Origin: Prevotellaceae bacterium
Lineage (GTDB): Bacteria; Bacteroidota; Bacteroidia; Bacteroidales; UBA932
Assembly (NCBI GenBank): GCA_031270845.1
Contig: JAISXF010000050.1
Span: 1-41,900, forward strand
Direction of reading: 5' to 3'
Length of the DNA: 41,900 nucleotides
In this document: positions 9,423 to 19,003 of the stretch, one piece after another
Layout of the letters: each line of letters starts with the position of its first letter
Position numbering within the stretch: the stretch's first letter is position 1
The notes under the pieces: generated by a model
Seen by the model: only the letters and a program-made list of their open reading frames with translations
Databases searched by the model: none
What the model was told of the DNA's origin: nothing
Made by a program: the position numbers and the translations under genes

Positions 9423-9983
9423 TTACTCCATCAAATGTTCTATCAAAATTTTCGTTCCGATGGCGATAAGCATGATGCCGCCTACGATTTCGGCGCGTTT
9501 GCCGATGCGAGCTCCTAATCGACGGCCACTCAAAAGGCCGGCAACCGTCGCCGCTACGGTAACAACAAACATCTGCAGGGCGGCAATGCCCATCATCGGG
9601 AGCAGAATGTGACTGCAGGCCAGCGAAACGCCTACGGCAATGGCGTCGATGCTGCACGCAAGCGCTATGATGAGCAGGACGTAGTTGTGCGCAAGGTTGG
9701 TTGAAGCAGCGCCCGGCTCGAAGCTCTCCTTAATCATCTTACCGCCGATGAAAGCCAGTAAGCCAAAGGCGACCCAATGGTCAACCGGCGCAATCCAGGT
9801 AAGCACCGACGTGCCTAACAGCCACCCGGCCGCCAGCATCGCCGTATGGAAAAAAGCGAAGACGCCACTGATTTTGGCAATTCTCATGGCTGTGGGTTTG
9901 GCGTCAATCCCGCCCGACAGCGAGACCGCAAAGGTGTCGAAACATAAGCCGACAGCCAATAAAAATAGAGAGAAGAGAGTCAT
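9423..9983 (-). CDS. mntP: Manganese efflux pump MntP family
   Basis: Six predicted TM helices, FDTFAVSLSGG and SIDAIAVGVSLA repeats. Confidence 0.9.
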   Translation of the reverse strand: MTLFSLFLLAVGLCFDTFAVSLSGGIDAKPTAMRIAKISGVFAFFHTAMLAAGWLLGTSVLTWIAPVDHWVAFGLLAFIGGKMIKESFEPGAASTNLAHNYVLLIIALACSIDAIAVGVSLACSHILLPMMGIAALQMFVVTVAATVAGLLSGRRLGARIGKRAEIVGGIMLIAIGTKILIEHLME

Positions 9984-10195
9984 TGTGGATTTGTTTATTT
10001 ACGGATTTACAGATTTAGGAATTGATTTATTTGTTCATTGTTATTTCACGAATACGCTATACGCTGTAGAAGCACCGGTGCTGTTCGTCGGTTGCGGCAT
10101 GCCGTTCTTCCGGACAGTGGTCTTTTTAGGAGATTGCCCCCCTGCCTGCTGGGGAACGTCTCCTCAAAAACTTGCCTATCGTCCATAATTCATAA

Positions 10196-11860
10196 TTAAC
10201 CATTAACCATTAACAACTCTTTGGCGTTGGCGATGGCAGCAGGGGTGATGTTTTGCCCGCTCAGCATTTTGGCGATTTCCATTATCCGTTCGTCGCGGGT
10301 GAGCAGTTTGATGCGGGTGGCAGGGTGGCCGTCGGTTGTCAGTTCCTTGTAAACGACATAGTGCCGGTCGCCTTTGCCGGCAATTTGCGGCAGGTGGGTA
10401 ATATTAATCACCTGCATGGTTTTCGAGAGGTCGTAAATGATAGAGCCCATCTTGTCGGCGATTTCGCCGGAGACGCCGGTGTCGATTTCGTCAAAAACAA
10501 TCGTGGGGAGGCCGGCGCCCTTTACCAGAAGGGATTTGAGGCAAAGCATCAGTCTCGACATTTCGCCACCCGACGCTACTCGCGATATTTCCTGTGGCGG
10601 TATTTCCCTGTTGGCCGAAAAGAGGAATTGCACGGTGTCGCGCCCGGTTGCGCCATACTGTTCGGCCGGTGTGATGGTAATGGTAAACACGGCATGGGGC
10701 ATCCCCAACGTCCGTAACATGCCGGTAACGTAGGGCATGATGGCGGGCGCCGTCCGCCGCCGCCCGTCCGAGAGGCCGGCGGCCAGTTCTTCGACCTGTT
10801 GCAGGCATACGGAGCAACGCGCTTGCAATTCCTCAAGGTTCCGGTCGAAACTGTCGATTGTATGCAGCCGTTCGCCGATGCTTTCCTTGAGGGCAATCAG
10901 CGCTTCGACGTCGCTAACGCGATGCTTGTGCTGGAGCGAGTAGAGGGTGTTCAATCGATCTTCGACCCATTGTTGCCGCACGGGGTCGCTCTCTATCCTT
11001 TCGCCGGCGGCGCCGATTTCGGCGGCGATGTCGCTCAATTCAAGGCGGCACGAGCCGACTCGCTCGGCCAGTGTCGATGCGGCCGGCCACACCGGTTCTA
11101 TCTTTTGCAATCCCTGCGCCACATCGCGCAAGGCGGCGATCGCTGCCCGCTCATCGTCCTGCAACAGGGCGAGGCTGTGCCACAAGGCCGTTTTTATTTC
11201 CCCGGCATGGGATAATTGTTGCAATTCTTCATCCAATGCCTGCTGCTCGCCGCTTTTCAGCTGCGCCGCCTGCAGCTCGCCGTACTGGAATTGCAGGTAA
11301 TCGTAATCGGCACGGCTGCGGTCGGCCTTATCCTGCAAGGTTTTCAGGGCAGTGCAAGCGGTTTTATAATCTGCGAATGCCCGACGGTAGCGCTGCAACG
11401 CCGCCGCATGACCCGCCTGCGCATCCAATACATCCAATTGAAATGCCGACGATCCCAACAGCAAATTCTGGTGTTGCGAATGAATATCAATCAACCGGTC
11501 GCCCAACTCTTTCAGCACATTCAGAGTAACGGGCACGTCGTTCACAAATGCCCGTGATTTGCCTCCCTGCATAATCAACCGGCGGATGGTTACCACCGGT
11601 GCATAGTCAATGTCTTTTTCCAGGAACAAGGCTTCCAGTCCGTACCCGTCGATGGTAAACTCGCCTTCCACAATACAATTGCGTGCGGCGTCCTGAACGG
11701 CAAGCGAATCGGCGCGTTGCCCCAATATCAACGACAGCGCACCCAATAAAATGGATTTCCCCGCGCCCGTTTCACCGGTAATAATACTCAGCCCGTCCGA
11801 AAACCCGATATGCAATTTGTCTATCAGAGCGTAATTTTCTATGGTCAGCGACTGTAACAC
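10196..11860 (-). CDS. recN: DNA repair protein RecN
   Basis: SIITGETGAGKSILLGAL Walker A, SRVASGGEMSRLMLCLK signature, VFDEIDTGVSG Walker B. Confidence 0.95.
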   Translation of the reverse strand: MLQSLTIENYALIDKLHIGFSDGLSIITGETGAGKSILLGALSLILGQRADSLAVQDAARNCIVEGEFTIDGYGLEALFLEKDIDYAPVVTIRRLIMQGGKSRAFVNDVPVTLNVLKELGDRLIDIHSQHQNLLLGSSAFQLDVLDAQAGHAAALQRYRRAFADYKTACTALKTLQDKADRSRADYDYLQFQYGELQAAQLKSGEQQALDEELQQLSHAGEIKTALWHSLALLQDDERAAIAALRDVAQGLQKIEPVWPAASTLAERVGSCRLELSDIAAEIGAAGERIESDPVRQQWVEDRLNTLYSLQHKHRVSDVEALIALKESIGERLHTIDSFDRNLEELQARCSVCLQQVEELAAGLSDGRRRTAPAIMPYVTGMLRTLGMPHAVFTITITPAEQYGATGRDTVQFLFSANREIPPQEISRVASGGEMSRLMLCLKSLLVKGAGLPTIVFDEIDTGVSGEIADKMGSIIYDLSKTMQVINITHLPQIAGKGDRHYVVYKELTTDGHPATRIKLLTRDERIMEIAKMLSGQNITPAAIANAKELLMVNG

Positions 11861-11927
11861 GAAAAGAATTATGAATTATGATAGGTGTCTATTGCTTACT
11901 GCTACTGCCTATTGTTACTGCCTATTG

Positions 11928-12845
11928 TCAAAAGGGGTTGACGGCTTCCTTCAGTTTTTTGTACTTGTTTTCGTTGGCCTTGTCGATTTCGAGCAGGATT
12001 TGATGCACGCGGCTGCGTTCCTGCTGTGTAGCTTCCGAAAAGATATTGACAATTTCGTCGGCTTTAGCATCGAAAAATATCTTGAGAAAAAACAAATAAT
12101 TGTCCGGGCGTTCGCGATAAACGCGCTGAATATCGAGGATGGCATTAAGCACTTCGTCACGCCCTTCGGACACCTGTTCGCTCATGCGGTCAAGTCCTAA
12201 GCGGTGGTATTTGTAATAGGCGCCCCGTTCTGGGTTATATTTTGTATTGAGGATATTTTCAATCATCCAATAGCGGTTGTTGCGCGAGCCGTCGTAAGGC
12301 TTCCAGCCGCTTTCTGTCGCATTTTGCGCAAGCAGTACGATTTGTTCCGCTTTCTTAAACCATTCTGTCCCCCCACGCAGCGAGAACGTGTCATAATCGA
12401 GGCCGATAATAATGTAGGCATAAAATGCCACCAGCGAAACCAGCGACGAATATTGATTCTCGTTAAACTCCAGCTTGTCGTATTCGAGGTATTGAAACGC
12501 AATGTCGTTGTCCATAAAATTGAATACCGGCGACGTATAGGCGCTGCCGTACACCGGCCGGCTCGCCTGCACCTGCAACGTGCCTTTGAAATCGCTTGTG
12601 CCGATTTGTTCGTTAATCGTGATAAAAATCGAACATTCGATACGTTCATCTTGTGCGAAAATGTTAGTCGTCCATGCTGTCGTATTGACAAACTCGTACA
12701 AATCCCGCTGCAGGGTATTGAATACCGATTTATTGGTTCCCTGAATGCGCGACGAATTGACGCTGATGTTGCAGCGTAATTCCTGCGCCTGCAAAACCGG
12801 CGCTACCGCTACCATCCAGACCAACCATAGTATTGTTCTTTTCAT
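11928..12845 (-). CDS. porD: DUF4835 family, PorD-type (type IX secretion-associated)
   Basis: Signal peptide, QELRCNISVNSSRIQGTNKSVFNTLQRDLYEFVN; neighbours recN and coaBC. Confidence 0.8.
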   Translation of the reverse strand: MKRTILWLVWMVAVAPVLQAQELRCNISVNSSRIQGTNKSVFNTLQRDLYEFVNTTAWTTNIFAQDERIECSIFITINEQIGTSDFKGTLQVQASRPVYGSAYTSPVFNFMDNDIAFQYLEYDKLEFNENQYSSLVSLVAFYAYIIIGLDYDTFSLRGGTEWFKKAEQIVLLAQNATESGWKPYDGSRNNRYWMIENILNTKYNPERGAYYKYHRLGLDRMSEQVSEGRDEVLNAILDIQRVYRERPDNYLFFLKIFFDAKADEIVNIFSEATQQERSRVHQILLEIDKANENKYKKLKEAVNPF

Positions 12846-12849
12846 TGAG

Positions 12850-14064
12850 TTATGATGTTACATGAGTTAGGTTTTTTTCCAATGTATCTATAATGATTTC
12901 CGCGACGGCCTGCTTGCTTTGCAGCGGATATTCGTACTGCCCGCCGCGGCTGTCGAGAATAGTGATTTTGTTCGTGTCCGTACCGAAGCCTGCGCCCTCG
13001 TCGTTAAGCGAATTGAGGACGATAAGGTCGAGGTTTTTGGCTTGCAGTTTTTGTTGGGCGTTGGTCGTTTCGTTGTCGGTTTCCAAGGCAAAGCCGACGA
13101 GGCGCTGGTTGTCCCGTTTCTGCCTCCCCAACGCCGCGGCGATGTCAATCGTTGGTTTCAGTTCGAGCAACAGGGTTTCCGGCGTGTGTTTGATTTTCTT
13201 TGTAGCCGGCGCCACAGGCGTGTAATCGGCCACTGCCGCGCAAAGGATAGCCGCGTCCGTATCGGGGAAACAGCGCAAGGTTGCTTCGTACATTTCCTGC
13301 GCGCCGGTTACGCACAGCCGTTCGATACCTGCGTGCACGGGTGTCAAGGCCGTAGGGCCGCTAATCAATGTAACCCGTACGCCGCGTTGCGCCAATGCTT
13401 CTGCCAGGGCATAGCCCATTTTGCCCGATGAGTGATTGCCGATATAGCGCACAGGGTCGATGGCTTCGTAAGTAGGACCGGCCGTTACGAGCGCCCGCTT
13501 AATCGGGGATGATTTTTTTTTAACCAACAGTTGTGCGGCGGCATCGGCGATGCATTCGGGTTCTTCCATCCGGCCTTTGCCGTCGAGGCCGCTGGCGAGC
13601 TCTCCAGCGGTCGGTTCGATGATATGTACACCGCGCTGGCGGAGGATTTGCAGGTTGTCCTGCGTCGCCGGATGCTGCCACATATCCATGTCCATAGCCG
13701 GCGCCGCCATCACCGGACAGCGTGCCGACAGGTAAGCGGTCAACAGCAGATTATCGGCAATGCCGGCGGCCATTTTTGCCAGGGTATTTGCCGTAGCGGG
13801 TGCAATGATAAACAAGTCGGCCCACAGGCCTAACCGCACATGACTGTTCCATTCTCCGTTTTCGGGGTTGTAAAATTCCGTCAGCACCGGATGCTTGGAG
13901 AGGGTGGCCATCGTGAGGGGCGTAATGAGGTGTTTGGCGGCCGGTGTCATCAACACGCGGACTTCCGCGCCGTTTTTGACCAGTGTCCGCACGAGCGTAG
14001 CCGTTTTGTAGGCGGCAATACCGCCCGTAACACCTATTATTATATGTTGGCCGTTCAAGTCCAC
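12850..14064 (-). CDS. coaBC: Bifunctional phosphopantothenoylcysteine decarboxylase/synthetase
   Basis: GVTGGIAAYK, PAMDMDMW, VTAGPTYEAIDPVRYIGNHSSGKMG. Confidence 0.95.
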   Translation of the reverse strand: MDLNGQHIIIGVTGGIAAYKTATLVRTLVKNGAEVRVLMTPAAKHLITPLTMATLSKHPVLTEFYNPENGEWNSHVRLGLWADLFIIAPATANTLAKMAAGIADNLLLTAYLSARCPVMAAPAMDMDMWQHPATQDNLQILRQRGVHIIEPTAGELASGLDGKGRMEEPECIADAAAQLLVKKKSSPIKRALVTAGPTYEAIDPVRYIGNHSSGKMGYALAEALAQRGVRVTLISGPTALTPVHAGIERLCVTGAQEMYEATLRCFPDTDAAILCAAVADYTPVAPATKKIKHTPETLLLELKPTIDIAAALGRQKRDNQRLVGFALETDNETTNAQQKLQAKNLDLIVLNSLNDEGAGFGTDTNKITILDSRGGQYEYPLQSKQAVAEIIIDTLEKNLTHVTS

Positions 14065-14112
14065 CGCGAAAGAGTTAAGATTTATCCGGTTATGGATTAC
14101 AACCGCATGCGG

Positions 14113-14448
14113 TTACTCTTTTTTGTCTTCGATTTTACGGTAGTAAATTTTGCCTTCCTCAAATTCGCGAACAGCGACCAGTGTGGCTTTCGGCAGTTTT
14201 TCGTACTGCCGCGAAACTTCAATCTGTTCGCGGTTTTCAAACGTTTCTTCAAGGCTGTCGGAGAAGCCGGAAAATTCTTCCATCCGGTGCGTCAGTTCCT
14301 GTTTCATTTCTGCCGCTATCTGGTTGGCGCGTTTGGCAATAATCATGGTGGTTTCGTACACGTTGCCCGTTGGTTGGGAGAGCTGGCTCATGTCGCGGGT
14401 AATCGTATCGTTGGTGAAAACCCCTGTGTTGTGTTTTTTTCTGCTCAT
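14113..14448 (-). CDS. rpoZ: RNA polymerase omega subunit, Bacteroidetes type
   Basis: TGNVYETTMIIAKRANQIA; position between coaBC and bamD. Confidence 0.82.
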   Translation of the reverse strand: MSRKKHNTGVFTNDTITRDMSQLSQPTGNVYETTMIIAKRANQIAAEMKQELTHRMEEFSGFSDSLEETFENREQIEVSRQYEKLPKATLVAVREFEEGKIYYRKIEDKKE

Positions 14449-14460
14449 GGTTGTTTTTTG

Positions 14461-15324
14461 TTAATTGTTGGTGTTTATTTCTGTCGGCGTATCTTTCGCT
14501 TGCCCTTTGCGTACTTGCCGCGAGGCATTTTCAAACATCCGTTCGACTTCCTTCCGGTGTTTCGAATCGGGAAATTCGCTGACAAAGTTATAATATTCGT
14601 CGATAACCGCCTGGTAGCGGTCTTTTTGCAGGTGCTGATAGCTTTGTTCGGCGTACTTATAGGCCGACGCGACCATCAGGTACAAAATTTCTTCGCGGAA
14701 GCGGCTGTCCGGGTAGTCGCGCATCGAGGTGCGCAAGGCGGCGGTGGCGGCTTTGTAGTCTTCCGTGAGGTAGTATAATTTAGCTGATTCGTATTGTTTT
14801 TCGTCAATCCGTTGCAGCAGTTCCTCTTTCATTTCTTTGCATCGGGCGGCGTATTCGCTCTTCGGGTAGGCGTAAAGAAATTCGTCAACCGCCGTAAGTG
14901 TTTTATAGCTCGGCGCCTGGTCTAATTCATAGCGGTAAGTTTGCTCGTAAAGCGAAACGATTTGCAGGTAATACGCCTCTTCGATAAACGGACTGCGGGG
15001 AAAGGCCGTACAGAACTGCGAAAAATAATATTCGGATGAGTAAATATCGCCGTATTTAAAATAGCTTTTTGCGAGGAAAAAATTCAGGCTGTCGTCCTGC
15101 GGAAGCCCGCGATAGTACATCGCCGCCTGCTCGTAGAGCGCCGATGCCTTCTGGTATTTACCGGCTTCGTAGTACTGCCCGGCCGTCCGGTATTTCAACG
15201 CATAATCGGTACTTTTAAGCACCTTGTCGTATTGCGTGGTACACGCGACGGCCAGCAGCATCGCGCACACTGCCGCGTAACTGCCTGCAACCCGTAAAAT
15301 CCTGAAACTGTTCCGTAAAATCAT
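14461..15324 (-). CDS. bamD: Outer membrane assembly lipoprotein BamD
   Basis: Lipobox LLAVAC, TPR repeats, YYFSQFCTAFPRSPFIEEAYY. Confidence 0.88.
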   Translation of the reverse strand: MILRNSFRILRVAGSYAAVCAMLLAVACTTQYDKVLKSTDYALKYRTAGQYYEAGKYQKASALYEQAAMYYRGLPQDDSLNFFLAKSYFKYGDIYSSEYYFSQFCTAFPRSPFIEEAYYLQIVSLYEQTYRYELDQAPSYKTLTAVDEFLYAYPKSEYAARCKEMKEELLQRIDEKQYESAKLYYLTEDYKAATAALRTSMRDYPDSRFREEILYLMVASAYKYAEQSYQHLQKDRYQAVIDEYYNFVSEFPDSKHRKEVERMFENASRQVRKGQAKDTPTEINTNN

Positions 15325-15360
15325 ATCTTCTTGCGTTAAAATGTATATGTAGCGTATTTG

Positions 15361-16299
15361 TTAGTTGAGCGCATTCAAAAAACGTTCGGCGTCGATGGCC
15401 GCCATGCAGCCCGATGCCGCCGCCGTGATGGCCTGTTTGTACGACGTATCCTGCACATCGCCGGCGGCAAACACGCCCGGCACATTGGTGTGCGAACTTT
15501 TCCCACGGGTTACGATGTAGCCTTGGTCGTCGGTTTCGACCGCGTGTTTGAACAGCTCCGAATTGGGATGATGCCCGATAGCGAGGAACAGTCCGTGAAT
15601 GTCGATCGTCCGTTCGCCGCCGTTTTTGCCGGCCAGCCGCAGGCCGGTTACGCCGCTCTCGTCACCCAATACTTCGGCAGGCTGGTGTTCCCACAGGATT
15701 TCGATTTTCGGATTACACATCACCCGTGCCTGCATGGTTTTCGAGGCGCGTAGCACATTGCGGCGGACAATCATATACACCTTCCGGCAAATACCAGCCA
15801 GGTAAACCGCCTCTTCGCATGCCGTGTCGCCGCCGCCAACTACCGCCACGTCGCGGTTGCGGTAGAAGAACCCGTCGCAGGTAGCGCAGGCTGAAACGCC
15901 CTGACCCCGGAAGCGCTGTTCCGACTCCAGTCCCAAATAGCGGGCTGTAGCGCCGGTTGCGATAATCAGCGCGTCGGCTTCTATTTGATGTGCATCGTCA
16001 ATCGTGATTTTAAAAGGCCGCTGCGACAGATCGGCGCGGGTCGCCATGCCGAAACGGATGTCGGCGCCAAAGCGTTCGGCCTGTGCCTTGATGTCGGCCA
16101 TCATCGCCTGCCCCGATACCCCGTTGGGGTATCCCGGAAAGTTTTCGACATCGGTGGTCGTGGTTAGCTGTCCACCCGGTGCCGAGCCTTCATACAGCAC
16201 CGGCTTCAGATTTGCCCGCGACAAGTAAATGGCCGCCGTATAACCGGCCGGCCCGCCTCCGATAATCAAACATGGTGTTTTCTCGACCTTGATACTCAT
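15361..16299 (-). CDS. trxB: Thioredoxin-disulfide reductase
   Basis: GGGPAGYTAAIY, CATCDG redox motif, GVFAAGDVQD. Confidence 0.95.
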   Translation of the reverse strand: MSIKVEKTPCLIIGGGPAGYTAAIYLSRANLKPVLYEGSAPGGQLTTTTDVENFPGYPNGVSGQAMMADIKAQAERFGADIRFGMATRADLSQRPFKITIDDAHQIEADALIIATGATARYLGLESEQRFRGQGVSACATCDGFFYRNRDVAVVGGGDTACEEAVYLAGICRKVYMIVRRNVLRASKTMQARVMCNPKIEILWEHQPAEVLGDESGVTGLRLAGKNGGERTIDIHGLFLAIGHHPNSELFKHAVETDDQGYIVTRGKSSHTNVPGVFAAGDVQDTSYKQAITAAASGCMAAIDAERFLNALN

Positions 16300-16335
16300 T
16301 TTTTATTTGCTTATTCTATTTAGTAAAATGGCCCG

Positions 16336-16343
16336 CAAAAGTA
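16336..16343 (-). promoter_or_regulatory. TACTTTTG -7 element for trxB
   Basis: CAAAAGTA on + strand. Confidence 0.6.
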
Positions 16344-16758
16344 CAATTTTTTTTTCAGTTATGAAAAAAAGATGAATAGATAAATGCGCTTCACACGACG
16401 AGAGGGCAGAATGCAGGGGCGCTCTCGCAGGCATCCTGTACTATCTGTGAGTATCTTTGTGCAGCCTATGAGGTTCTTTGTGTAATTTGATTTTTCTTAC
16501 ATAGAGAAACACAGAGACAATTAGGAATTATAAAATCACACACATTACAAAAATCAAAAAAATAAAAGTTCAGACAAAATAAAACGTGCCGGAAAAAAAT
16601 ACGCAGAAAAATGAAATACACACAATAGAAAAAAAGGAAACCATGCATGTTTTTTCCACTTTTTTCTACGATAAGCTGATTTTCGCGTATGGTTCGATTT
16701 TTTCTTCGTTTCGCAGGGGCGTTATTGCTATGTGAACTTAATTATCCATCATCCGTTT

Positions 16759-18819
16759 TTAATTTTCTATACGGATTCGGGCATCTACGGCGACGATTTT
16801 GCCGGCATCGGCGAGGAGGGGGTTCAAATCGAGTTCGGTTATTTCGGGAGCGGCCATGCACAGGGCGGCGACGCGGGTGATGATGCGGGCAAAGAGGGGG
16901 ATATTGACGGGTTTTTGTCCGCGCAGGCCGTTCAGTATTTTGTATCCGCGCAAGCGGAGAATCATGTCGTTGGCTTCGTCGAGGGAGAGAGGGGCGAGGC
17001 CGGCGCTTACGTCGTTAAGGGCTTCGATAAAGATGCCACCAAGGCCGCAGAGGAGCGTGTGTCCAAAGAGGCCTTCGCGCTTTGCGCCGATGAATAGCTG
17101 CTGGCCGCCGAGCATGGGCTGCAGGAGAACGGCGGTGGCGCCGGGGATGCGGATCATACGGTTGAACTCACGGTTGACGGCGGGGAGGTCGGTGATGTTG
17201 AGGGCGACGCCGCCGACATCGGTCTTGTGAACAGGGCCAACGACTTTCATGACTAAGGGGAAGCCTAATTGTGCGGCGGCATTGGTGGCATCGTCAGGAG
17301 TGGCGGCGAGGGATTCGGGGACACGGGGGATGCCTGCGGCGTCGAGGAGGATTTGTACCTGTTCGGGGGGGAGGTATCCGGTGGCGGCGCAGTCGATAAG
17401 GGCGCGCACGGTGACGATGTCGATGTGTGGCTGGGATTCGGGAGGATCGGACGGAAAGTTTTTAGTGTGTATGACCTTTGCGAGGGCGTTGCCGAGCAGA
17501 ACTTCGTCGGGGAAGGTGATATTTCCTTTGGAGACAAAGTCGTCTATTTCGTCACGCGAATTAACGACGGTGGGCATAACGGCATAAATTGGTTTGGGGT
17601 CGTGCAGGGCGTGGTGATGGATGATGTCATAGACGTCGAATACGCGGACGAGGCCGGGGTTTCCAAAGATGACGACGGTGGCGTCGATGCTTTCAAAGTC
17701 ATTTCGGCAAGCATCGAGGATGTGGTTGAGCTGGGCGGCGGTTCCGGTGGCAAGAAAGTCGATGGGATTGGCAACGGACGACCCGGGGTGGAGTTTTGCA
17801 AGGAGTTCGCAGGCCTTCGGGCCGGTGATGGGAGGAACATTGATGTTGTTGTGTGCAAGAGTGTCGGTGAGCATAACAGCGGGGCCTCCGGCATGGGTAA
17901 CGATGGCGATATTGCGGCCTTTTGGCAAGGGATGCATGAGCACCGCGGCGACGGCAATGAGTTCGCTCCGGCTGTGGCACCGGACGATGCCGGCTTTTCG
18001 GAAAAGAGCATCGACGGCGGTGTCGGGGGTAGCGATTGCGCCGGTATGAGAGGATGCAGCGCGACTGCCGGCTTCGCTGCTGCCGGCTTTAATGGCGGCA
18101 ATGCGAGCACCTTTGCGGATGAGGGAGTCAGCGTGTTTGAGCAGTTTTTGAGGATTGCCAATATGTTCAATATAAAGCATCTTCACGGGAGCGCTTTGGC
18201 CGTGCCGGTAGGTGATGTCGAGGTGCTCGAGAATATCTTCAACGCCTGTTTGGGCAGAGTTTCCGACAGAGTAGATGCCGGCGAACCGCAAGCCGTATTG
18301 AATGGCGGCATCGATGATAAATACGGCGGTGGCTCCGGAACCGGTGATGAAATCGATGCTACAGGGGTCGAGGACGGGGACAGGAGTGGTGAATATGCCG
18401 GCATAATGCGTGGTCAGGACGCCAATGCAATTGGGGCCGATGAGACAGGCTCCGGCATCGTTGACGGTTTCGACGAGTTTTGCTTCAAGGGCAGCTCCTG
18501 CGGGGCCTTCTTCGTGGAACCCGGCAGAAAGGACGATAAACGCTTTGGTTTGTTTCTGTTTTGCGAGGATATCGACGGCGGCAGGGCAAGCTATTGCAGG
18601 GATAGCGAGGATAGCAAGATCGACCGGGGGCAGATCGTTAACGGTGCGGCAGGCAGGGATGCCCTGTATGCTGTCAGCTTTGGGGTTTACGATGTGCAGA
18701 CGGCCGTTGAATCCGTGATCGATGAGGTTTTTTATAATTTTTCCGCCGGGCTTGCGGATGTCGTCAGAGCCTCCGACGATAACAATACTGGCGGGCATCA
18801 ATAATTGCTGGGGTATCAT
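16759..18819 (-). CDS. ADP-forming acetate/acyl-CoA synthetase, fused alpha-beta
   Basis: CoA-binding domain, SHTGAIA phospho-His loop, HKTDVGGVALNI ATP-grasp motif; start reset to the ATG at 18819. Confidence 0.92.
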   Translation of the reverse strand: MIPQQLLMPASIVIVGGSDDIRKPGGKIIKNLIDHGFNGRLHIVNPKADSIQGIPACRTVNDLPPVDLAILAIPAIACPAAVDILAKQKQTKAFIVLSAGFHEEGPAGAALEAKLVETVNDAGACLIGPNCIGVLTTHYAGIFTTPVPVLDPCSIDFITGSGATAVFIIDAAIQYGLRFAGIYSVGNSAQTGVEDILEHLDITYRHGQSAPVKMLYIEHIGNPQKLLKHADSLIRKGARIAAIKAGSSEAGSRAASSHTGAIATPDTAVDALFRKAGIVRCHSRSELIAVAAVLMHPLPKGRNIAIVTHAGGPAVMLTDTLAHNNINVPPITGPKACELLAKLHPGSSVANPIDFLATGTAAQLNHILDACRNDFESIDATVVIFGNPGLVRVFDVYDIIHHHALHDPKPIYAVMPTVVNSRDEIDDFVSKGNITFPDEVLLGNALAKVIHTKNFPSDPPESQPHIDIVTVRALIDCAATGYLPPEQVQILLDAAGIPRVPESLAATPDDATNAAAQLGFPLVMKVVGPVHKTDVGGVALNITDLPAVNREFNRMIRIPGATAVLLQPMLGGQQLFIGAKREGLFGHTLLCGLGGIFIEALNDVSAGLAPLSLDEANDMILRLRGYKILNGLRGQKPVNIPLFARIITRVAALCMAAPEITELDLNPLLADAGKIVAVDARIRIEN

Positions 18820-18850
18820 AAAAGATTTGTTCGTTTTTACAAATTTTATA

Positions 18851-18858
18851 CAAAGATA
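18851..18858 (-). promoter_or_regulatory. TATCTTTG -7 element
   Basis: CAAAGATA on + strand upstream of 18819. Confidence 0.6.
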
Positions 18859-18979
18859 GCAATTAAATTCTAAATTCGAGATTGGCAATTACACATTGCC
18901 TGCAGAAGGAGCAGGGTGCCGGGTGAAAGGTGCGGAGTCATTCATCATTCATATTTTATCATTCATAATTATTAATTTG

Positions 18980-18987
18980 TATCTTTG
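18980..18987 (+). promoter_or_regulatory. TATCTTTG -7 element
   Basis: 16 nt before ATG 19004. Confidence 0.6.
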
Positions 18988-19003
18988 CGGACAATTTTAG
19001 ATA

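Noticed and set aside
16466-16648. 60-aa minus ORF rich in F/C/Y
   Set aside because: Translation of AT-rich intergenic sequence with no supporting signal.
17269-18804. 511-aa + strand ORF
   Set aside because: Antisense to the well-supported ADP-forming synthetase; glycine/aspartate-rich composition typical of a mirror frame.
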